The notes under the pieces are model-generated. The model made no database searches. It was not told the DNA's origin and saw only the letters and a list, made by a program, of their open reading frames with translations. Below, in pieces: positions 12,601-23,105 of a DNA stretch of 64,000 nucleotides (the stretch's first letter is position 1; the number at the start of each line of letters is the position of its first letter). The stretch spans positions 868,001-932,000 of the forward strand of contig JADLSH010000153.1 of assembly GCA_016169945.1 (NCBI GenBank), written 5' to 3'. Both the position numbers and the translations under genes were made by a program. Origin of the DNA: Trachythela sp. YZ-2020. Lineage: Eukaryota; Cnidaria; Anthozoa; Malacalcyonacea; Clavulariidae.

Positions 12601-13942
12601 CGTGAATATATGTTACTGTTAACTATGTCTTCTTTGTAACTTGTAATTGACTGTTGTGTCTGAACTTGGTTTTTCTCTTACGCAGGCAAGAGCTGGGGGA
12701 ATACGCCAAAAAGGACTATGCGACATTCTGGGAATGTGAGGAATATCCAAAGGCCTGGGGTCATGGTTCAAAAGAAAATCCACTTCCTCCACATTCTGTT
12801 CCAAGATCAGATCGACCAATGAGAGACGAGATTGTGTTCCCTACAGCGACAACTATACCTCGTTTACCTAAATCATTAAAACCAGTTCCTCACAGGTTAG
12901 TCAAGGTTTAAAACCAACACCTACGTTGACTATATATGTGGCTTTTTGTAGAAAAATCTATAATAGCCGCTCTCATTTTTACGTTCTGGTGCCCCGGAGA
13001 ATTGCGTAATCATCTATATTCATACATATATAATACAGTATGTATAACGTATCGTAGTCGATGTGGTCGTACAGTTTCAGTTATCATCTCTGTAATCTAT
13101 TTATAGCGGTCTTACTACCGAAGTTCGCTCCAACTTTACTGACCCACCTGCGCAAAAGAAAGCACAATTGTTCGACTGCCCGGTTGCCAGGCCTTTACAC
13201 AAACGAGGTGAGTGAAAAACTGAAAATAGATGTATGAAAATATCCTAAGCTACTGCAACTTTCAAGTGAACGCAATTTCTGCCCTGAGAAGCATGTTATG
13301 TGGAAATGTACGCACACAAGAGCGGTGAACAAAGCACGCGTTTCACTCCATATATTATCATTCTCATTCATCTCTTTGTTGCCTTTTGGGCATGTTTAGT
13401 GAGAAAATATATTTCTTGAAAAATACATGTAACTGCGTATAGTACTGTAGAACGAGATTCATGCTCACAATTTCTCTGCAAACAAATGGAATCTCTTTAT
13501 ATGTACGACTTAAATTTTTAGCCGCTTAGAAAAGAGATGTTCCCGGCAGAATCTATAGAGTGCTTGGATTGGATGTTTGAAACTTCTGAAAGGAAAAGGG
13601 GAGGAGGACCTTTTTAGGTTCAACCAAAACGGCATGTTCCATTTCTTGTCCAAAGTTGCCTAAATTTATCTGGAAATGATAATGTGCTTTCTGGTTGCTT
13701 GCCCTACCTGTATCTTCTTTTGATGCTATACTATGTAAAGGAAAAGTTAGTCTTACAGACCGTCAAAGGAAACATCCTTGAGAGGCAAATGAGCCGCCTT
13801 TAAGCTTTATTATATATTACATATTTATCTTCTTTCCTATTTTGTTTCAGAAGCTGGAAATGAAGAAATATTTTCCGTTCCCAACATGTACGAAACAGAA
13901 TATCAATTCATTGGACAGAAAAGACCAGCTATGGTTGCTTGA
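6637..13942 (+). CDS. Seven-exon host-type gene, 322 aa, family not identified
   Basis: I assembled this gene from splice signals. Exons are 6637-6726, 10243-10425, 10973-11134, 11848-11978, 12686-12895, 13107-13207 and 13851-13942. Every intron is GT-AG, all phases agree, and the total is 969 bp ending in TGA. The product has no signal peptide or membrane segment. It is rich in Pro, Tyr, His and charged residues. Recognisable stretches include YYPKDRGVLSYHGDMYLTTT (exon 4), TTIPRLPKSLKPVP (exon 5), TTEVRSNFTDPP (exon 6) and MYETEYQFIGQKRP (exon 7). Short Tyr/Pro-rich blocks of this type are common in axonemal microtubule-associated and inner proteins, so a ciliary role is possible, but I cannot name the family. 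The first exon is the least certain because a 3.5 kb intron holding several repeats follows it. This is the best candidate for a non-TE gene in the window. Confidence 0.75.
7051..7495. repeat. Palindromic repeat with CATATGAACAC and GAGACGTCTCG motifs
   Basis: The left part (gttcatatgatcccgcttac, then cgagacgtctgcctac) is repeated inverted on the right (actaggcgagacgtctcggc after ccatatgaacacac). Several copies of 'ccatatgaacac' lie between. It looks like a MITE or a cluster of MITE ends inside intron 1 of the host-type gene. Confidence 0.55.
7615..7702. repeat. 88-bp palindrome
   Basis: GAATTCATATTAGGG at the left is matched by CCCTAATATGAATTC at the right, with GGGAAACTCG and CGAGTTTCCCG inside. 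It would fold into a hairpin and is probably a short foldback element. It lies in intron 1 of the host-type gene. Confidence 0.65.
7703..9610. other. Intron sequence with no recognised feature
   Basis: This is part of intron 1 of the seven-exon gene. It is AT-rich. There is a poly-G run near 8128-8137 and a 'ggcatttcaggggctctaa' motif of the kind found in degraded repeats. Short open frames here show no family resemblance and I do not call them genes. Confidence 0.5.
9611..9950. repeat. ~340-bp inverted-repeat element
   Basis: The left arm (gacttgctccaagtctgtat, then gtttatatttgggagttta) and the right arm (taactcccaaatagaaacct, then gacagacttggggcaagtct) are inverted copies of about 55 bp. 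The middle has a motif like a tRNA B box (aattcgaatcc). It lies in intron 1 of the host-type gene just before exon 2. Confidence 0.65.
10441..10700 (+). repeat. Repeat with tRNA-Ala-like core
   Basis: Outer arms gatgctactctcagtggctc and its inverse (gagctactgagagtagcacc) enclose a tRNA-like segment at about 10575-10645. That segment has an A-box-like TAGCTCAGTTGATAG, an anticodon arm with loop CTAGCAA (anticodon AGC, alanine) and a B-box-like GGTTTGATTTC. The acceptor stem does not pair well, so this is a tRNA-derived SINE or MITE and not a functional tRNA. It lies in intron 2 of the seven-exon gene. Confidence 0.6.
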
Positions 13943-16246
13943 ATATATAATTTGAACTACATAATAACATTTTTACTAAATAGATTTAGGTAATTTCCAT
14001 ACATAGTGTGTACAGTATATAAATGACGAATCAAATTGATGAAGAATGATAAATTATCATGATAATGATAGTATTTTAACGAGTTTTTTAATGTCGATTA
14101 CAGAGGGTGTGATTGCCCAATTCATCCGAGGTTAAATCCATCCGTGTAAGTGGTTCATGATTTGCCTGCTCTGTAACGTGTGAGGCCTTTTAGGTCCGTT
14201 TTGGGGGAGTGAGGAAAACCGGAGGCCCTCGAAGCACAGGGAAGAACCAAAATCAAATTCTACTCACATGTCTATTGAGCTTTTCAAACACAGGGAAGTT
14301 ACTCAATTTAGGTAAATCCCCTGCCAGCAGACTTGACGATAGTTCGAACCAGTTATCTGCTGTTTATGTCCGCATTTTATACCGAATTATTTGCTCGGTT
14401 ACAAAGATAGAACTTGAAGTGAATTAGCCAGGTTGATACCTATTTTTCTGAAATTATTTAGCTGATCTTTAATTCGCAAGCTAACATTTGCGTTGCCTAC
14501 CCATAGACCCAACTCGATTGTTAAGGGTGACTGCCTGGGGCGCGGATACTGAGTCCGTCCAGTTATTTACGCCAGAGTGAAATAAAGTAATGCATGCTGC
14601 TAAGAAAACTTTGGAAACAGTTTGTTTTGAAAAGGCACGTCTGCAACTTTCAGTAAAACTACCGCTACTGAGAAAGATAGCAAATAATGAAGAACACAGC
14701 AGGAAGCAAAAAAATAAAGAAGAATGAACCCTAATTTTGGTGATTTTGGCGAACGCGATTCGAATCTGGGTTAGCCAAAAACTTCCTCGGGCTATCGATT
14801 ATCCTGAGCGTTTCTGAAAAAGGAGAGAATTAAGAATCAATTAGAAAAACTTTACATGAAAATATAGAAGATGCACATTTTCGAAGAATAAGGCCATATC
14901 TTGAAACTCAATATATGAACATTTCCGCCCAAAAACGCTTTTGACCCGGGACAAAATATAACTTTGGGGCCCCAGTGATTTTCCATCGAAAGAAATTTTG
15001 GGATCATGTACATGCTTTAACTCATTTCCATACTCTTGTCGTCTTATTAAATAAAATCTTCTAGGACAATGACTGGATTAGTCCTGAACGATTAGTATAA
15101 ACGTCCTCAATCTACATTAATCATGCAGTACTAGCCCGAATAGTAACCGAGTAGTTCAGTACTAGTGAACCTGGGGTTCAGGAATTGGCAAATTCCTTCA
15201 CTCTGGGAGAATATTTGACCGTAATATGTATGCATATATCCAAACTTTAGTTCGAATTCTTGCCCCCCCCCCCCCCCCCCTTTAGCTGGGAACTGAGGGC
15301 AAATTGCTCCCTTTGAAGACTCTTGTTTTAATTCGTATATTGAATTTATAGATGACCTTATTTTCCGGAATTTGTTTTGAAATTCAGAGTTCAGAAATTT
15401 CGCGCTGCATGCAAATTAGGCTCAGATTCCAGCCGTTGGGGTCCTCGGCCTGTCAAAAAGGGAAATGCCCTGGGTACGAGGTTGCGTGCGGCTGAAATCA
15501 TCGCGTAATTTGCGTGCAGCGCGAAATTTTAGTAACTTCCGGTTCAGGTGAATATCTCGGCCAATCAGGAGTGCGAGGACAGATCACTGACAGATGCTCC
15601 ATCCAGTCCTTGCATTGAGATCAGTCGATATGTGCCATGTTGAAAGTTGCACAAAATTCAAAAGTATATCGAAGGAATCCTACTTAATCGGAGGTTTTAT
15701 AATGCGTTTTAAAACTAAATTTTAGAGTAACTATGAAGATGGATGATGCAAGAAACTGTCCATTTAAGACAAAAATGATATCAATGGATATCTACGGCAA
15801 AACGTGACTTGGGAAGTTGTCTTCTATATGACTCGATAGCCTGAGCAGTTCACTCGAGAATAGAATCATTTTACTCATTTGAGGTCATAGACACTGGTCA
15901 TAGGTCATTACTCCGCTTGACATACTTTATAAGCCAGGTAAGAAGTTACAGAGCACTTTGTTCTATATTATTTTGAAAATAGCTCAGCAAACGAGTGAAA
16001 TGATTTGCCTGTTATTTTATGCACTGAGTTGAATCTCGTTTAAACTCTAAACGGGGCGTGCGTCTCAGTTTACATTTCGAATTACTATTGTTTTTAACTT
16101 CTGTGATTTTTCTCTTTGTAAATGTGAGAGTATGTTATGCAGGCCAGCCTGCAGGCAGTTGTCTGTTGAGAAATTTACATGAGTTTTTCATGACATATAA
16201 ACATGTAAATTGAGAAATTAACATGGCCAGTCAGTCAGGGTGCCGG
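13943..16246. other. Intergenic sequence, no genes seen
   Basis: No credible coding region lies between the seven-exon gene and the Ginger element. The region holds one short MITE (15394-15531) and a run of about 18 C residues near 15265-15282, where base calls are likely to be unreliable. Confidence 0.6.
15394..15531. repeat. 138-bp MITE
   Basis: Left arm AAATTTCGCGCTGCATGCAA and right arm TTGCGTGCAGCGCGAAATTT are near-perfect inverted repeats of about 25 bp. The interior is GC-richer than its surroundings. No coding capacity. Confidence 0.75.
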
Positions 16247-19200
16247 TGTCATGGTCTCAATACTCCCCCGGTCTCAACAATCCCCTATTGCTATGCGCAT
16301 GCGCGCGGAAGCGGTGTTGCATGTCAACAAATCTCGTGGTCTCAGTTCTCCCCTCGCTTCTGTCGCTGCTCGAACAATTTTCTTCACGTGCAAACACAAT
16401 CGAAACTATTTTACTTTCATCAAAAGTCTTCAGTATGGCGCCACAACAAGAACCTAACGCAGAACCTGCTGTCGTAGCTGAATCTGAGCGTAAAACGAGA
16501 AGCAATCGCATGGCTCAACACAACGAAAAATGCGAGCGTATCGTGCATTATTTACGCCATGGTAAACATCAAGATGGTTTGACCAAAAATCAACAGCGAA
16601 CTGTTCGTGGCCAAGCTAAGAATTATATTCTGGATGAGACAAGTAAGTTTATATCACATCTACTTTGAAAATGAACACGTAACAAACGGATTAATTGGAT
16701 AAATATTTACAATTTTTAATAGTCAATACGTCCATGACTCCATAGTCCATGTGGCCTATTGCACATACTTGATACTACAGTATTAATAATATATTATACC
16801 AGTGGATGACCATGCTTGTTTTTCGCAGAAAAACCATTTAATTTAATCTAGCTATGTACATCAAGAATCTTCAGAACATTTTAATGAATCTGGCTTAGAG
16901 TTAGAGTATCAAGTATTTCTGACATTGCTGTTTGCTTATAAACCTCTGGTCATGCATGTGACCAGTGACCACACATAGTATTTCATAACTATCTCCATTT
17001 GTTAACCAAACTTAAGTATCTTGTGAGCGTGCAAGTCGACAAAGTCTAGGTTAATATATAAATAAAAAAGCAATCATGAATATCTTGAGGGAATGCCTGA
17101 TGAGCAAATGCCTTTGGTTGTGATAGGAGCTTCCTACATTTCTCCTCTGTCTCTGGTATATTTTTCATTTTTTCACATGCATATGAATAATATATTGTCA
17201 TGCTCATAACAAGTTATCGTGAATTTTAGATAATGAGTTGTATTATACAAGTGGAAAGGAGACCGTGAGAAAAAAGGTTGTTCTTACTGTTGAAGAAGTT
17301 AAGGAAATTTTGCATCACCATCACAGTGACGCCATGGGAGGACACAGTGGTGTTAATAACACCTTATTCAAAGTCTCCAGTTTCTATCATTGGAATGGAA
17401 TGAAAGAAGACATTCAGGAATATGTTAGTTGATTATTACGATAAAATATTTTATTCAAATGTCTTGTTATACCTTGCAGTTACCATAATTTCAGTTTATT
17501 CTGTGTGATAAAAATATTATTTGATACATGGAGCAATGCTACCTACAAAGTCTAACCTCCCTCGATATATTAATGTTTTAGATCATGTCATGTCATCAAT
17601 GTCAGATATTCAGCAAGATTAAAACTCAAGCACCAGAACTTATCCCTATAAAGGTCAACTATCCTTTGGAGTTGGTTGGGATAGACTTAATTGGTAAGTA
17701 CATATGACATGTGCATATGACATATCCTCCCGCCACCAATTTCTTGAGAACAAACAATGTAAGCAAAAAACAAGAAAGTAAGTGTAACACTTCAGTTTCA
17801 AGAGTTCTTTCCTACTAACAGGTGTTGGCTTCAGTAAGAAATTGGGTGTTAATTGTGTTAAACACCATTTTCGTTAAATAGCTGAATAGATTTTTCCTCT
17901 GGCTAAATCCTGACTAATACTCAAACAATAATTTTTACTTTTTAGGTCCACTACCGACAACTGCAGAAGGATATAAATATGTCTGCACTTTCACTGATTA
18001 CTTCACCAAGTTTGTCGACTTTTATCCTATCAAGGACAAAAGTGCGCTTGGTGTTGCAAATGCATCAAGTCATTCACATGCAGGTAGCTCATTATTTTTT
18101 CTCTTAATTTGATTCTTCAACAGAATAAACTAATAAAGCATAAACTAAGATAATCCTCTGCAGTTTCTGAAGACTAATCTTTACAGTGGAACAAAATCTT
18201 ATCTGCAGTGCTATTTGCAAAGCTCCAAGTGTGGAATGTCCAATACCAGATGTTTTTACTTATCAAGGGCAGATGGGTTTACTTGTCTGAAGTAATGAAG
18301 TTTCTGGTGTTGTTATCTTTAGATGGGTGCACCTTCACGGCTGCTTTCCGATCAAGGAAGGGAATTTGTTGCAAAGTGAATGATAAAGTCTGCCAAGAAT
18401 TTGGAATAAAGAGATCAATCACAAGTGCCTATCATCCACAGACAAATGGATTGGACGAAAGAACCAATCAAACTTTAAAACAACGGCTGTCGAAACTGGT
18501 TAACAAATACGAAAATAATTGGTCTGATTTTTTGGATGAAGTGGCTTATTCCATACGGACACAAAAGCAAGCTTCAACTAAGTACACGCCATTCTATCTT
18601 ATGTTTGGTCGGAATCCAAATTCACCAGAGAAGGTATAAATATACTGTCCTTACATGATATTATGTCCCCACAGTTCCTAAAAGCTGCAAAGCCTAGAGT
18701 TTAACTGTTAGTCAGAGTTATTAAACTGTTATTATACACATTTTTTATTTAATCCTAGTCCCAATCGAATACAAACCTCCATCCAATTAACTTTCAATTA
18801 TAGTTAGATTTAGTGCTTGTACCTGTATTGCTCAGATTAAGATTAAATAGATGTATTTTAGATCTACAGCTTGGGTACGAGGCTGCAGCACTAATGCATC
18901 ATACAAATGTTACTTGTCTTCATTTTACAGCAAGTGTGAATGCCTGAGCAGGAATTTTGTTAAACATGAGAAACACAAAATATGTGATACAAGTTACTTT
19001 AAAAATCTTGTAGATAACTGTGGAGGAGGACAACTCTCCTGCTCCAGATCAACCTGAAGATCTTCTGGATGAGTGTGTACAAGAAAAGAATGATTTATTT
19101 GAGGCTACATGCCAACAAGTATGTGTTTTGTTTTAACATGCCAACCAAACAATCTGATTTCAAAACAACTTAGTTTCTGGTTTAATTTACGGTAATTAAA

Positions 19201-19430
19201 TGATTTTACTATATCTTTCTTTAGGTTCTTAAGAACATAGACATCGCCCAGCAAAAACAGAAAAAACAATATGAAAAAAGAAAGGCAAAGGGTGTGAAAA
19301 CATTTGTTATAAAGGTTGGGGATACTGTTTTCAAAAAGCAAATGAAAAATGAGTCAAGAAAGGGTGGAAAGATGGAGCCTACTTGGATAGGACCATATAG
19401 GTACTCTACATAATTTGTGCCATTGTTGTG

Positions 19431-19650
19431 AAAATCATGCACTTTGCGAAGAAATCACCAAATTTGGCACAGTTGTACTTCTTGAAATGGCGAACAAATC
19501 TGGATATGGAGGCAAGTCCAGAAATGATAATTACAGCCATTAACAGCCATAATTTCTACTTCTGGACTTGATTCCATAACGATTTGTTCGTCATGTCAAG
19601 AAGTATAACTGTGCCAAATTTGGTGCTTTCTTCACAAAGTGCATGATTTT
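19431..19650. mobile_element. 220-bp MITE inside a Ginger intron
   Basis: The ends aaaatcatgcactttg and caaagtgcatgatttt are inverted copies, and the pairing continues for about 100 bp on each side (for example caccaaatttggcacagttg against its inverse). It forms a long hairpin, has no coding capacity and sits between the exon ending at 19400 and the next exon at 19686. Confidence 0.85.
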
Positions 19651-19849
19651 TGACAGATCTGTCCAACTACTTAATATATCCTTAGTTGGTCCTCATTCTT
19701 TTAGAGTGACAGAAATTGACAAAACCCAAAGGGCAACCCTTATTTCTGTGAAGGATGGTGCTGTGCCATTGAAGAAAAAGGTCCCTTATGACCAACTGCA
19801 ACCATATACAACAAGCGAACTGCATGACAGCATCTCATCACCAGCAGAT

Positions 19850-20060
19850 GACAGCACCTTGTCTCGCCACCACCAGATGACAGCACCTTGTCCTCGCCAC
19901 CACCAGGTGACAGTATCCCGCCACCACCAGGTGACAGTATCCCACCACCACCAGGTGGCGGTACGGTATCCCGCCACCACCAGGTGACAGTATCCGCCAC
20001 CACCAGGTGACGGTATCCCGCCACCACCAGGTGACAGTACCTCGCCACCAACCAATGGTA
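19850..20060 (+). repeat. Coding minisatellite, ~24-bp units (Pro/Gly/Asp)
   Basis: Units of the type CCACCACCAGGTGACAGTAT repeat about seven times with small length changes. In one frame they read PPPGDSIPP, in another SRHHQVTV. Unit lengths not divisible by three shift the frame, which may be part of why the transposase and Ulp1 parts no longer join. Confidence 0.8.
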
Positions 20061-20299
20061 CCTCGCCACCACTCAGCAGCTCACCACCACTCAGCAACTG
20101 TACCTCAGCCAGTGACAGCACCTCACCAACATCTAGTGATGGCACCTTACCAGATGACAAGTACAGTCAGCCACCAGCCAATGACAACACCTCACCACCA
20201 CCTGATGAAAAGACTCTGCCACAACCATCATACAAGGTCACCAAAAACACACAAAAAAGGAGACCCAAACAAGTTTTATGCTCGCGTTTCCAAATCCAA

Positions 20300-21024
20300 G
20301 ACTGGCAACTTGGTGTCAACAACCCTGCAAGCAGACTACTGGCTGACAGATGAACACATCGATCATGTCCAGTGGTTGATCTCAAAAGTTTCCTGGTGCA
20401 ACAGGTTTGCACTCCGTGTTAGCCTTTGAAAGTAAAATGCCAAAGGTAGAGAAGAAAGAAGACTTTGTGCAGGTTATCAACATGGGTGGAAATCACTGGG
20501 TGACAGTCACCAACATCGGTTGTGAAAGCAAAAGAATTAAAGTTTATGACTCTCTGAACTATCTCTATGCTGAACTCCGAAAGAGCGATAGACAGAAGTT
20601 CCACACCTCATTGGCAGCATTGCTCAACACAAGCTTGGCAGACATGGTGATCGAGAGGCCATCAATGGTACAGCAAAAAAGCTGTTCTGACTGTGGCCTT
20701 TTTGCCCTAGCAGTTATTGTCAGCCTTTGTAATGGTGATGACCCTGGGCTTCAAGTATATGACCAAAGTGTCATGAGAGTACATTTAGCTCTTTGTATGC
20801 AGTGTGAAGATATTACTAGATTTCCAGTTAAGTCTTCAAGATGTGTTGTGGGACTTGGTGATGAAGAAACAGTACAACTATTCTGCCATTGCAGAATGCC
20901 ATATAGTGATGGTGTATTTATGATTGAGTGCTCAAAATGTTTCAATTGGTTTCATCGATCATGTGAGAAGGTTCCAAGAACTGTCACAAGCAAAACAATG
21001 TTTTATTGTAAAAATTGTAAATAA
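20300..21024 (+). CDS. Ulp1/C48-like cysteine protease with C-terminal PHD finger (Ginger1 C-terminal part)
   Basis: The main open frame (20407-21024) carries the back half of a Ulp1-type protease. The catalytic His is in GGNHWVTV, the Asp in KVYDSLN and the Cys in QKSCSDCGLFAL. A PHD-type zinc finger follows at the C-terminus (CHC...C-x2-C...H-x2-C...C-x2-C, ending in FYCKNCK). The front of the protease domain (WLTDEHIDHVQWLIS) is readable just upstream in another frame, so a one-base indel near 20385 splits the domain. Ulp1 domains remove SUMO-like modifiers, and in Ginger1 they are fused to the transposase. PHD fingers read histone tails, which could guide insertion; that is inference. The open part may be an intact remnant of one long protein. 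Confidence 0.82.
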
Positions 21025-21059
21025 ATTTAATTTGTAAATACTTCATGTACATAATGTAT

Positions 21060-22805
21060 AAACTATTCTGAGTTATCTCTTTTAAAAATTATAACAGGAG
21101 TTACCCCAGACTGGGGAGTATTCAGACCAGTTTCGATAGTCCTCAGTCTGAGTTACCTCATTTAAAAAATTATAACAGGAGATCTCAGACTGGGGAGTAT
21201 TCAGACCAGTCTTGATACTCCTCAGTCTGAGTTACCTCATTTAAAAAAATATAACAGGAGATCTCAGACTGGGGAGTATTCAGACCAGTCTTGATACTCC
21301 TCAGTCTGAGTTATCTCTTTTAAAAATTATAACAGGATATATCACAGACTGGGGAGTATTCAGACCAGTCTTAACTCCTCAGTCTGAGTTATCTCATTTA
21401 AAAAATTAGAACAGGATATATCCCAGACTGGGGAGTATTCAGACCAGTCTTGATACTCCTCAGTCTGAGTTATCTCATTTAAAAAATTATAACAGGATAT
21501 ATCCCATTCTGGGGAGTATTCAGACCAGTCTTGATACTCCTCAGTCTGAGTTATCTCATTTAAAAAATTAGAACAGGATATATCCCAGACTGGGGAGTAT
21601 TCAGACCAGTCTTGATACTCCTCAGTCTGAGTTATCTCATTTAAAAAATTATAACAGGATATATCCCATTCTGGGGAGTATTCAGACCAGTCTTGATACT
21701 CCTCAGTCTGAGTTATCTCATTTAAAAAATTAGAACAGGATATATCCCAGACTGGGGAGTATTCAGACCAGTCTTGATACTCCTCAGTCTGAGTTATCTC
21801 ATTTAAAAAATTAGAACAGGATATATCCCAGACTGGGGAGTATTCAGACCAGTCTTGATACTCCTCAGTCTGAGTTATCTCATTTAAAAAATTATAACAG
21901 GATATATCCCATTCTGGGGAGTATTCAGACCAGTCTTGATACTCCTCAGTCTGAGTTATCTCATTTAAAAATTAGAACAGGATATATCCCAGACTGGGAG
22001 TATTCAGACCAGTCTTGATACTCCTCAGTCTGAGTTATCTCATTTAAAAATTAGAACAGGATATATCCCAGACTGGGAGTATTCAGACCAGTCTTGATAC
22101 TCCTCAGTCTGAGTTATCTCATTTAAAAATTATAACAGGATATATCCCATTCTGGGAGTATTCAGACCAGTCTTGATACTCCCCAGTCTGAGTTATCTCA
22201 TTTAAAAATTAGAACAGGATATATCCCAGACTGGGGAGTATTCAGACCAGTCTTGATACTCCTCAGTCTGAGTTATCTCATTTAAAAAATTATAACAGGA
22301 TATATCCCATTCTGGGGAGTATTCAGACCAGTCTTGATACTCCTCAGTCTGAGTTATCTCATTTAAAAAATTAGAACAGGATATATCCCAGACTGGGGAG
22401 TATTCAGACCAGTCTTGATACTCCTCAGTCTGAGTTATCTCATTTAAAAAATTAGAACAGGATATATCCCAGACTGGGGAGTATTCAGACCAGTCTTGAC
22501 TCCTCAGTCTGAGTTATCTCATTTAAAAAATCATAACAGGAGATGAGGGAGATCCCAGACTGGGCCCTGGGGAGTATTCAAACCTGGGTATCGATACTCC
22601 TCAGTCTGAGTTATCTCTTTTAAAAATTATAACAGGAGATATCTCAGACTGGGGAGTATTCAGACCAGTCTTGATACTCCTCAGTCTGAGTTATCTCATT
22701 TAAAAAATTATAACAAGAGAAAAATTATAAAAGATATCCCAGACTGGGGAGTATTCAGACCAGTCTCAATTTGCAATACTCCCCAGTGGCCAGTCTGAGT
22801 TATCT
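21060..22805. repeat. Satellite of ~21 hairpin-forming units, ~82 bp each
   Basis: About 21 tandem units of roughly 81-82 bp lie between the end of the transposase gene and the right TIR. Each unit contains CAGACTGGGGAGTAT and, some 15 bases later, ATACTCCTCAGTCTG, which are inverted copies, followed by a constant gagttatctcatttaaaaaa. Two unit types alternate irregularly: one has CAGACTGG after ttagaacagg, the other CATTCTGG after ttataacagg. The hairpin sequence resembles the motifs in the element's own TIR (GGTCTCAATACTCCCC), so the array appears to be amplified end-like sequence. Further degenerate units occur near 22978 and 23068. Confidence 0.92.
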
Positions 22806-23105
22806 GTAAAATATGTTATCTTAAAAAATATGCAAAAGTAATCATATTTATAAAGAAATAATACGATATTTAACGTCCTTACCATATCTAACAATAACGT
22901 GCCTTCACGAGAGTATTTTTAAAGTCTTTTTTTTGTAAATACGCAAAGATAAAAAGCAAAAATATAAAGAGGATAACTCAGACTGGGGGAGCGTTCAGAC
23001 CAGCTAGCTACGTGCTCAGCGGTCCGCTGTTTCGGCGCATGCGCAGATAATGAAAGGGGATAATTCAGACTGGGGGAACGCTGAGACCGTGACACCGGAA
23101 CTGGG

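Larger units (their letters stand above)
16435..20330 (+). pseudogene. Ginger1 transposase (Gypsy-integrase-like), frameshifted
   Basis: The transposase cuts and pastes the element. Visible exons are 16435-16642, 17230-17423, 17582-17693, 17946-18083, 18323-18633, 19014-19118, 19225-19400 and about 19686-20330. Domains in order: a basic N-terminus; an H2C2 zinc-binding module (HHHHSDAMGGHSG on one exon, CHQC on the next); a DDE core with D in GIDLIGP, D in SDQGREF and E in NGLDERTNQ; then a GPY/F-type module (TWIGPY). The second-D motif and the HPQTNG motif are in different frames, so a one-base indel lies near 18375. The exon expected between 18083 and 18323 is not clear. The last part runs into a Pro-rich 24-bp minisatellite (about 19850-20060) that also changes frame. 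There is no reverse transcriptase or gag, so this is not an LTR retrotransposon. Confidence 0.85.
16247..23094 (+). mobile_element. Ginger1 DNA transposon, 6.85 kb, CCGG target duplication
   Basis: The left end starts TGTCATGGTCTCAATACTCC and the right end finishes with its near inverse, ...GAGACCGTGACA. The inverted similarity runs about 65 bp, to GCGCATGCGC. CCGG flanks both sides (16243-16246 and 23095-23098). Termini TGT...ACA, TIRs of this length, CCGG targets and an integrase-like transposase with an added Ulp1 domain are, as I recall, the published description of the Ginger1 group. The order is left TIR, spliced transposase gene, Ulp1 plus PHD, an 82-bp-unit satellite, then right TIR. 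A MITE lies in one intron and a hAT-type element abuts the right end. Frameshifts in the coding region suggest this copy is dead, or that the assembly has errors. Confidence 0.92.

Noticed and set aside
19740..20160. Trp/Gly-rich proteins on the minus strand
   Set aside because: They are shadows of the 24-bp proline minisatellite.
16247..20330. Retroviral or Gypsy LTR element, because of the integrase-like protein
   Set aside because: There is no reverse transcriptase, protease-gag region or LTR pair; instead there are TIRs and CCGG duplications typical of a Ginger DNA transposon.
21060..22805. CRISPR-like array
   Set aside because: The whole ~82-bp unit repeats with no unique spacers, and the setting is an animal transposon.
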